Assembly (NCBI GenBank): GCA_964490145.1
Contig: CAZBBS010000078.1
Location: 1 to 12,256, forward strand
Length of the DNA: 12,256 nt
DNA from: Eutrophocola sp964490145
Lineage (GTDB): Bacteria; Pseudomonadota; Gammaproteobacteria; Pseudomonadales; Pseudohongiellaceae
Direction: 5' to 3'
In this document: piece after piece, positions 1 to 5,664 of the stretch
Position numbering within the stretch: the stretch's first letter is position 1
Layout of the letters: the number at the start of each line of letters is the position of its first letter
The notes under the pieces: generated by a model
What the model was told of the DNA's origin: nothing
Database searches by the model: none
Seen by the model: the letters and a program-made list of their open reading frames with translations, nothing else
Position numbers and translations under genes: made by a program

Positions 1-2
1 CT

Positions 3-335
3 TTCGAGCCTGGTCTGGCTTACAAGTGGATCGACTTCCCGAACCACAACTACTCTTCCAGCAACGCTGATGAGCTGCTCAAAGACGGCAAGCGTGTAGG
101 TATGTCCATGTTCAATGGCTATTCCTACAACGAACGCTGCCTGCTGTCTCTGGCCGTTGTTGATGCAGACGTTGAAATCGGTGACATCCTGACCCTGAAA
201 TGGGGTGAAGATCCGATCACCGAGAAAACTTCCATCGAGCCGCACAAACAGTGTGAAGTACGTGTCAGGGTTTCCCCGACGCCATATGCACAGGATGCTC
301 GTGAAAACTATGCAGACAGCTGGCGTACAAAATAA
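3..335 (+). CDS. C-terminal part of a GcvT-fold, LigM-like O-demethylase/aminomethyltransferase (5' end outside window)
   Basis: The frame is open from the window edge to a TAA at 333-335, giving about 110 residues with no start inside the window. The C-terminal stretch has a glycine-containing beta segment (LKWGED), then TEKTSIEPHKQ, then EVRVRVSPTPYAQDAR and a final WRT. From memory this matches the C-terminal barrel of the GcvT family, and within it the LigM/DesA-type vanillate or syringate O-demethylases, which end in a similar KKT-VE-HKQ / VRVSP-PY-REAR / WRT series. Those enzymes move an aryl methyl group to tetrahydrofolate in the cytoplasm. The catalytic and folate-binding N-terminal part lies outside the window, so the substrate cannot be judged; glycine cleavage T protein or another methyltransferase of the same fold are alternatives. 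A strong terminator follows 24 bases after the stop, so it is the last gene of its transcript. Confidence 0.72.
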   Translation, partial: FEPGLAYKWIDFPNHNYSSSNADELLKDGKRVGMSMFNGYSYNERCLLSLAVVDADVEIGDILTLKWGEDPITEKTSIEPHKQCEVRVRVSPTPYAQDARENYADSWRTK

Positions 336-359
336 CGCTGTTGTCGAAAAGTGCTAGTC

Positions 360-393
360 AAAAAAGCGCAGCCAAAAGCTGCGCTTTTTTTTT
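360..393 (+). terminator. Rho-independent terminator after the GcvT-fold gene
   Basis: A perfect 7-bp GC-rich stem (GCGCAGC 366-372, GCTGCGC 378-384) with a CAAAA loop is preceded by six A and followed by nine T (385-393). The A run pairs with the T run, so it should also stop minus-strand transcription. A second, weaker 6-bp inverted repeat (GCCTGC 394-399, GCAGGC 412-417) follows at once. The bases from there to 475 hold the leader of the next gene; I see no convincing promoter match in them. Confidence 0.9.
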
Positions 394-475
394 GCCTGCA
401 ATAATTGAAACGCAGGCGGTAGACGTATCGCTTTCTGACCTATATCCTTCCACTCTGATTTGAGAGGGGGTATCA

Positions 476-1294
476 ATGAAGTCGGTTTTTGCTTTTGCTG
501 TAGTGCTATTGTGTGCCTTGCCATGCCAGGCACAGTGGTTTGATTATCCCACGCCCGGTATCCCGAGAAATGCCGATGGCAGTGCCGACCTGGATGCCGA
601 AACTCCACGAGCGGCCAATGGCGTCCCGGACCTGTCCGGCATCTGGATTGCTGCAGATATCCAGCAGGATGCCTGCCCTGACGAGGCCACCTGTATTGCA
701 CAGATGGGGCTTCCGGCAGATCAGGTAAATGTTGCCCGCAGCCTTGAAGACGGTCTGCCATACCAGCCATGGGCTGCCGACCTGGTGGCTGAGCGCAGTG
801 CCCGACAGGCGATGGATGATCCGCATGCCAGGTGTCTGCCGCCGAATTTTCCAAGAGGCTACTATCTGCCCCAGTATTTCAAAATCGTGCAGACTCCCGA
901 CCTGGTAGTCATTCTGCATGAGTTCAATGCCAGCTACCGGCAGATTTTTCTGGATGGGCGGCCCTTGCCGGAAGATCCCTTTCCCTACTGGAATGGCTAC
1001 TCCATCGGGCACTGGGAGGGTGAGAGCCTGGTCATTGAATCTCTGGGGTATCGTGATGACCTGTGGCTTGATATGAGCGGCAATCCGGTGACAGAGTCGG
1101 CCAGGATCACCGAAAAGCTGACTCGTACAGATTTCGGCAGCCTGGAAATCGAGCTGACAATAGATGATCCCAAGGCCTATACCAAACCCTGGACAGTTGT
1201 GCTGCGAAGCGACGCGGTGGTTGATACAGAGCTTGTGGAAGAGATTTGCCTGGAAAATGAACAGGATGTTGAGTTGTTCGACAGTGTTCAATAA
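476..1294 (+). CDS. Exported protein of unknown function, partner of the DUF6152 gene
   Basis: A 272-residue protein. The start at 476 follows a strong ribosome site (GAGAGGGGG, 463-470 region) and gives a classic signal peptide, hydrophobic at residues 4-15, with predicted cleavage after CQA (17-19). I know this sequence type from memory as a widespread unnamed family in acidobacteria and gammaproteobacteria, with PDLSGIW near residues 51-57, RCLPPNFPRGYY near 119-130, a central GYSIGHWEGESLVIES at 174-189, and DPKAYTKPW at 231-239. No catalytic triad or cofactor motif is recognisable. The mature part has cysteines at 67, 73, 120 and 258, compatible with disulfides outside the cytoplasm. The DUF6152 gene starts 62 bases downstream on the same strand without a terminator between, so the two probably form an operon and work in the same compartment. 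Gene reality is near certain; function is unknown. Confidence 0.9.
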   Translation: MKSVFAFAVVLLCALPCQAQWFDYPTPGIPRNADGSADLDAETPRAANGVPDLSGIWIAADIQQDACPDEATCIAQMGLPADQVNVARSLEDGLPYQPWAADLVAERSARQAMDDPHARCLPPNFPRGYYLPQYFKIVQTPDLVVILHEFNASYRQIFLDGRPLPEDPFPYWNGYSIGHWEGESLVIESLGYRDDLWLDMSGNPVTESARITEKLTRTDFGSLEIELTIDDPKAYTKPWTVVLRSDAVVDTELVEEICLENEQDVELFDSVQ

Positions 1295-1356
1295 TTGAGA
1301 GGCAAGAGGCAACAAACCAGATTCAGGTTTTAGGCTTTAAAATAAAAGGAAATATC

Positions 1357-1734
1357 ATGTCATTCAAAATCGTTTTTTCATTGCTGATTTCCGGTTTGCT
1401 GGTATTCACCACAACTGTCAGCGCCCATCATTCGGCAGCGGCCTTTGATCCCAACATCAAGGTGGATATCACCGGTGCCGTGGTTGAGCTGGCCTGGACC
1501 AGTCCCCATGCCAGATTGTATGTGGATGAAACCCTTGAGGATGGCACGGTTGTACACTGGAATTTTGAATTGCCCAGCCCTGTTGGCCTGATGCGTAAAG
1601 GATGGCGCAGAAATGATCTCAAGCCGGGGGACAGGGTTAGTGTCAAGGGGTTTCGCGCCAAGGAGTACACGGATATCGGTATTGCCCAGTCGGTTCAGGA
1701 CGGAAACGGGAAGGCGCTGTTTTCGGGACTCTAG
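1357..1734 (+). CDS. DUF6152 family exported protein
   Basis: A 125-residue protein, the usual size for DUF6152. The start has AAAGGAA seven or eight bases upstream. A signal peptide spans residues 1-23, ending VSA, so the mature protein begins HHSAAAFD; a histidine pair at the mature N terminus is typical of this family. Other family marks are a V-E-L-A-WTSPHARLYVD segment (about 47-60), PSPVGLMRKGW (about 74-84) and LKPGDRVSVKG (about 89-99). The fold is probably a small beta barrel; the biochemical role is not established to my knowledge. The HH pair could bind metal, which is inference only. It follows the exported protein at 476 with a 62-base gap and is closed by the hairpin at 1760-1788, so it is the last gene of a two-gene unit. 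Confidence 0.9.
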   Translation: MSFKIVFSLLISGLLVFTTTVSAHHSAAAFDPNIKVDITGAVVELAWTSPHARLYVDETLEDGTVVHWNFELPSPVGLMRKGWRRNDLKPGDRVSVKGFRAKEYTDIGIAQSVQDGNGKALFSGL

Positions 1735-1759
1735 GACAGGGTAAAAGCAGCAATGCTTC

Positions 1760-1790
1760 AATAAAGCCGGGTTAGTCCCGGCTTTATTGT
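1760..1790 (+). terminator. Hairpin terminator after the DUF6152 gene
   Basis: A perfect 12-bp inverted repeat (AATAAAGCCGGG 1760-1771, CCCGGCTTTATT 1777-1788) has a TTAGT loop. The 3' arm ends in CTTTATTGTTT, a broken T tract, so termination is likely though less ideal than the one at 360-393. The symmetry means it could work in both directions. The rest of 1791-1929 holds the leader of the diguanylate cyclase gene; an AT-rich stretch around GATAAT (1848-1853) could be a -10 element, but no good -35 sits in front of it. Confidence 0.8.
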
Positions 1791-1929
1791 TTGCAGCCGG
1801 ATCGTATCTCTTTTTGAGTGAGGGTTCCTGATCTGGTGCTCCGGAATGATAATGATATGCAATTAAAGGATCGCCTGTTTATGTCGTAAGGATAATCAAG
1901 TAGACCTCCTCACACACGGAATTTGTGTT

Positions 1930-3123
1930 ATGGGCATGTTGAGCCAATTTGAAGACAAAGAGAGTGATCCAGGGAGTGGAGATGGTGTCTCTCTTGAGAA
2001 AATTTTTGCTGAAATCGCGGATTTCCATGATGTAGACAAGTATTACAAGGACCTTATCCTTACGCTCAGGCGTAAAAATGATTGCCAGACGGCTATCAGC
2101 AAGATTCTTGAAATATCTCTGAGTCCGGTTGACCTGGTGATCCAGCTGGAACTTATTCTCGATCTGGTCCTGGGTATCGAATGGTTGACCCTTGAGCACA
2201 AGGGAGCGGTATTTCTTCAGGATGGAGAAAAAGGACTCAGGATGATTGTCCACAGAAACCTGAGCACCTCACTCGTCAGTATGTGCCAGAAACTGGATTA
2301 CGGACAGTGTTTGTGCGGCCGCGCGGCACAGACCCGGCAGATCGTATTCAAATCCTGCCTGGATCATGATCATGAAAACATGCCGGCAGGGATTACCGAG
2401 CACGGCCACTATGTCATCCCCTTTGTGTTTAACCAGAAAACCCTGGGCGTCCTGAACCTTTATGTCAAACATGGTCATGTGCAGACCGAGGAAGAGGTTG
2501 AGTTCCTCAGCTCCTGCGGCCGCATAATCTCCAGCATCATTCATCGGAAGCAGATTGAAGAAAAAACCATTTTCCTGTCCTACCATGATGAATTGACCGG
2601 ACTGCCTAACAGACGGTATTTGTTCAGCGAGATCGAGAATAACATTCACTATGCGCGCCGCTATAAAACCTGCTTTGCGGTGTTGTTCATCGATCTGGAT
2701 TATTTCAAGCGGGTCAATGACACGCTGGGACATCAATATGGAGACGCCATCCTGAAGCAGGTTTCCACCCGGCTAACCAAAAGTATCAGAAAGTGTGATT
2801 TTGCAGAGCGAAATGGCGGCGACGAGTTCGTCGTATTGCTGAAGAATGTCGATGATATTGAAACCATTCGCATGATTGGCAATAAAATCATAAAAAATCT
2901 GGCCAATCTGTATGTGATCGAAGGGAAAGTTATAGAGATTGGCGCCAGTATAGGTGTCAGTCTGTATCCCAATCAGGAGATTCTGGACGAAGATATAGAT
3001 GGTCTGGTGCGTATGGCTGACATGGCTTTATACGGCGCAAAGTCCAAGCGTGGTTCTCTGGTTATCTCGGGTGAAGGCCCAGCCTGTCAGGAGAAACCGC
3101 AGGTTGATGTTGACCACTGCTAG
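1930..3123 (+). CDS. GAF-GGDEF diguanylate cyclase
   Basis: A 397-residue cytoplasmic protein with no signal peptide or membrane segment. Residues 1 to about 65 are an undefined lead-in. A GAF sensory domain covers about 70-205, with a GQCLCGRAAQT motif (C127, C129) common in GAF domains joined to cyclases. The GGDEF domain begins at about 216 with DELTGLPNRR (220-229). Metal-site FIDLDYFK follows (D255), then the active-site GGDEF at 296-300. RKCD at 287-290 stands exactly five residues before GGDEF, which is the inhibitory I-site, so product feedback is expected. The enzyme should join two GTP into c-di-GMP, with activity set by the unknown GAF ligand. There is no EAL domain. The start at 1930 has GGAA at 1918-1921; ATG 1936 is an alternative. 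The gene ends 19 bases from the stop of a convergent broken gene. Confidence 0.95.
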   Translation: MGMLSQFEDKESDPGSGDGVSLEKIFAEIADFHDVDKYYKDLILTLRRKNDCQTAISKILEISLSPVDLVIQLELILDLVLGIEWLTLEHKGAVFLQDGEKGLRMIVHRNLSTSLVSMCQKLDYGQCLCGRAAQTRQIVFKSCLDHDHENMPAGITEHGHYVIPFVFNQKTLGVLNLYVKHGHVQTEEEVEFLSSCGRIISSIIHRKQIEEKTIFLSYHDELTGLPNRRYLFSEIENNIHYARRYKTCFAVLFIDLDYFKRVNDTLGHQYGDAILKQVSTRLTKSIRKCDFAERNGGDEFVVLLKNVDDIETIRMIGNKIIKNLANLYVIEGKVIEIGASIGVSLYPNQEILDEDIDGLVRMADMALYGAKSKRGSLVISGEGPACQEKPQVDVDHC

Positions 3124-3142
3124 TCCGGCATCATTCATTTAT

Positions 3143-4944
3143 TCATTTATTTCTGCCGGCTGTTCCCGTGAATCCCTGGGCCGATCCGGCTGGCCATCTC
3201 AAGGGTTGCTGGGTTTCCAGCCAGCCCGTCAGGTCAAAATAGAAGGGTGCATTCGGGTCGGCAAAATCAATGATCATGAGGCGTGAAAACGCCATCTCGC
3301 TGGAATTGGTGTCGTGGCTCATCACGGTCGCCAGGATCGTGGTGTCACTGTTCAGGAATTCTGCATACTTGTACTGGAAGTTTTCGCCTGTAACTTGTGA
3401 GTCGTAGTAATCCTCTGCATCCGGTAGCTCGGATGGGTGGCGGTGAGTAAACAGCGGCAGGCGTGGATTGCTGCTGCGTCTGACATTCTCGTACTGGGTT
3501 CCTGTGAGTTCAAAACCAAAAATCCTGTTGTAGAGCAACACAGTCCCCCCTGCATCCTTGCAGGCTTGGAGGCCTTCAGTAGTAATGGAAATGTCAGGCA
3601 TGGAGCAGGCACGCAGAGGCTGTTCCACGGTATTTTGTTCAGTGCCCAGAACGATGCCTTCCGGAGAAAAGTACAGGTGGGCCAGGGAGTTGATGCCTGC
3701 TGCCTCCATATCGAAGGTGAAATAATCCTCACCGGCTACCAGATCACTGGCTGCGGAATTGCCCGCCACGCTGTTCATATCCCAGATGATGGGTTTGGGG
3801 CCGGCATAGGGCTCGCCGTTGATGCCGGGAAAGCCGGCAACAAAGGGGCAGGCATCATCCCGGGTCTCGCTTTTGCCATCAATGGTGGTGCTGTGGAAAG
3901 CGATGATGCTGGCACTGTCAGTTTTAAATACCGAGTCACTGGCATCACAATCCCGCGAATTGAAGCCGGCACTATCGACATCACCGAACAGAAACTGCAG
4001 GCTGGTAACCGAGGTTGCGTCGGTATTTATTGTGGCGAGCATCAGGTCGCTGTAGCGGGATTCAAAACTGCAGCCTGGACTGTTTGAGCCATCCGGGCAG
4101 TTGTTGGTGTTGGAAAACATGACTTTCGTGTCTGAAATCCAGTGTGGCCAATCACCCTGACCGTTATGCGTGTCGTTTGTGAGATCCAGCAGCTGGTCAG
4201 TGTCGAGATTGAGAATGTAACTGTGGCGATATTACAGGACCGGATCATCCTGACCGGTAAAAAGAAAGGCCAGGTGTTTGCCGTCGGGACTGACATCGGC
4301 CATGACGGCCCTGGTATCAGGGAGTACTTCTGTTAACGTGTTGTCTGCGATATCGATGCTAGTGGCATTTCCGTTTTCTTCTCTTTCCAGGTAGAAGCGA
4401 ATATTGAATAACCGGCACTGATCTACATTGCCGAAACTGCATTCGCCGTCGCCATCGTCCGAGGCCGAAAAATACAGGCTGGTATATTGCCGCGTTTGCT
4501 GTGTCCCGGCTTCCACCTGCTCGAGAATGTCGAAATCCAGGTTGGGATTGTTGGCTACAACCAGCCGGGCGGTCAGGTTGTAGGTCAGGTCAGGTTGGCC
4601 GTCAACGCGCGTGTTAAGTGCGACAAAATCAGCGCTCTGGCCATCCGCGGCTAACGTGAAGGTGTTGTGGCAGTCTGCAGGAATTTCACTGAGTTTGAAT
4701 GAAGGTGATGTCAGTCTCAATACATCATTATCGCGAATTTCAAAGGTTACTGACCATGCCGACTTGGATTTGCCGGATGGTTTCACAATCTTCACACAGG
4801 AAACGTCCAGGCGCTTGTCGTCGAAACGATAGGTGGCGTCATAAAGTGATTCCTGTGCTTGAAGGGCTTGGTAGGGCAGGGTCAGGATAATTGGTAGGGC
4901 AGGGTCAGGATAAATAGTGCGATGGTGTATGCGAGTCTTTTCAT
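3143..4944 (-). pseudogene. Broken gene for an exported beta-propeller-like (PD40/TolB-type) protein
   Basis: Reading leftward from ATG 4942-4944 (preceded by GGAAAGG), the first 18 codons give a signal-peptide start, MKRLAYTIALFILTLPYQ. A 23-bp tandem duplication (4868-4913) then shifts the frame, and translation stops at TGA 4882-4884 after 20 residues. Removing one copy restores a full signal peptide (cleavage after ALQA) and joins the frame that stays open from about 4867 to 4235. There an in-frame TAA (4232-4234) interrupts a run of coding sequence: it is preceded by DVSPDGKHLAFLFTGQDD, a PD40/TolB-like strand motif, and followed in the same frame by YRHSYILNLDTD and 300-odd more residues to TGA 3143-3145. 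The repaired protein would be about 592 residues, exported, with several cysteines. The frame is otherwise clean, so the damage looks recent, or is an assembly error. The exact function of the intact protein is unknown. Confidence 0.82.
4868..4913. repeat. Perfect 23-bp tandem duplication in the signal-peptide codons
   Basis: Copy one is 4868-4890 and copy two is 4891-4913; the two are identical over all 23 bases, each starting TTGGTAGGGC and ending TCAGGATAA on the plus strand. Since 23 is not a multiple of three, the extra copy puts the minus-strand gene out of frame. Deleting one copy restores a continuous reading frame from ATG 4944 through to the interruption at 4234. This is strong evidence that the duplication is the derived state. 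Confidence 0.95.
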
Positions 4945-5073
4945 GCCTTTCCGGGTTGTGAAATAGGTGGTCAGTAATGAAACGCAGCTATTATGGAATG
5001 GTTGACATGGAATGGGTAGAAGTTTTTGGGGCACTCCAGGGGTTGAGCGGTCAAAGATTGACTGGAGGAATAT

Positions 5074-5100
5074 AAAAAGCCGGCAAATATGCCGGCTTCT
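5074..5100 (-). terminator. Rho-independent terminator of the RD-repeat gene
   Basis: Read on the minus strand, AAGCCGGC (5098-5091) pairs with GCCGGCTT (5084-5077) around a 6-base AT loop, followed by TTTTTATA. It lies 24 bases past the stop of the minus-strand gene at 5124. Bases 4945-5073 beyond it hold the upstream region of the broken propeller gene; I see no convincing promoter there. Confidence 0.85.
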
Positions 5101-5123
5101 TCATGTGGTGTTTTCAGATTATT

Positions 5124-5456
5124 TTAATCGTCATCGTCATCCCGATCCTTGTCGCGGTCACGATCCCGGTCGTCATCATCGCGGTCCCTGTCGCGGTCAC
5201 GATCCCGTTCATCGTCATCGCGATTTCTGCCAGACTGTTCTTCAGCGCGGGCACGATTTTCGCTGACGCGTTCTTCCAGGCGGGCACGATTTTCCTGGGC
5301 ACGTTCATTGCGTCTGTCGTCGGCTGGATTACTCCGGTTCTGCCTGACTTCGGCAGAACGATTCGGGCTATTACGGCTGTTGCCCTGGGCCAGGCTCAGG
5401 TCGGAGATCAGGACCATGGCTATCAGGGCCAGTGAAATCAGGCGGGTGGCTTTCAT
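5124..5456 (-). CDS. Small exported protein with charged coiled-coil and Asp/Arg tandem repeats
   Basis: A 110-residue protein. The frame is open to 5528, but ATG 5456 is preferred because it places a good signal peptide at the N terminus (hydrophobic 6-17, cleavage after SLA at 21-23); the ribosome site is poor (no clear AGGAG before the ATG). The mature part is almost free of hydrophobic residues. Residues 51-61 and 62-72 are an 11-residue tandem repeat (ERAQENRARLE, ERVSENRARAE), likely helical. Residues 80-92 and 93-105 are a 13-residue repeat of the type DDDxRDRDRDxDR, and the protein ends in five Asp. Repeats are also visible in the DNA with spacings of 33 and 39 bases. I do not recognise the family; calcium binding or a stress-shielding role would be guesses. 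A terminator follows the stop, and its upstream region runs into the assembly gap. Confidence 0.75.
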   Translation of the reverse strand: MKATRLISLALIAMVLISDLSLAQGNSRNSPNRSAEVRQNRSNPADDRRNERAQENRARLEERVSENRARAEEQSGRNRDDDERDRDRDRDRDDDDRDRDRDKDRDDDDD

Positions 5457-5543
5457 GGGGTAGCTCTGGGCGTTATTGTTGTACTGATTTTTGCACAAGC
5501 AGTATTCTGATTCTTCGTACTGTTTCACACAAGTACAAGCTTG

Positions 5544-5643
5544 NNNNNNNNNNNNNNNNNNNNNNNNNNNNNNNNNNNNNNNNNNNNNNNNNNNNNNNNN
5601 NNNNNNNNNNNNNNNNNNNNNNNNNNNNNNNNNNNNNNNNNNN
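5544..5643. other. Assembly gap (100 N)
   Basis: Exactly 100 undetermined bases, a length often used as a placeholder for a scaffold gap of unknown size. It separates the upstream region of the RD-repeat gene from the 3' end of the permease gene. The true distance, and whether a gene lies in between, cannot be known from this window. Confidence 0.98.
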
Positions 5644-5664
5644 GGGGGATAGCAGCGTCAGGCC

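Noticed and set aside
506..1315. 269-residue minus-strand frame opposite the first exported protein
   Set aside because: Antisense shadow; the plus-strand frame has a signal peptide, a strong ribosome site and recognised motifs.
1879..2253. Minus-strand frame over the 5' end of the diguanylate cyclase gene, with AGGAGG near its end
   Set aside because: The AGGAGG lies at the end of the frame, not before a start, and the region codes the cyclase on the plus strand.
3437..4087. 216-residue plus-strand frame opposite the broken propeller gene
   Set aside because: No ribosome site or recognisable domain; the minus strand carries the family-like sequence in one continuous frame.
4042..4296. Frameshift as the cause of the mid-gene break, using the frame at 4042-4296
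   Set aside because: The upstream and downstream coding parts are in the same frame (start distance 675 bases, a multiple of three), so the break is a stop codon and not a shift.
5001..5007. TTGACA as a plus-strand promoter near 5002
   Set aside because: No -10 match at 16-18 bases and no plus-strand gene downstream.
5149..5266. Regularly spaced repeats as a possible CRISPR or regulatory repeat array
   Set aside because: The 39-base periodicity is the codon repeat of the Asp/Arg protein and there are no distinct spacers.
5103..5435. Plus-strand open frame coding a very hydrophobic, apparently membrane-spanning protein
   Set aside because: It is antisense to the Asp/Arg repeat gene; Asp and Arg codons read backwards give Val, Ile and Pro-like strings. 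The minus-strand frame has a signal peptide and a terminator.
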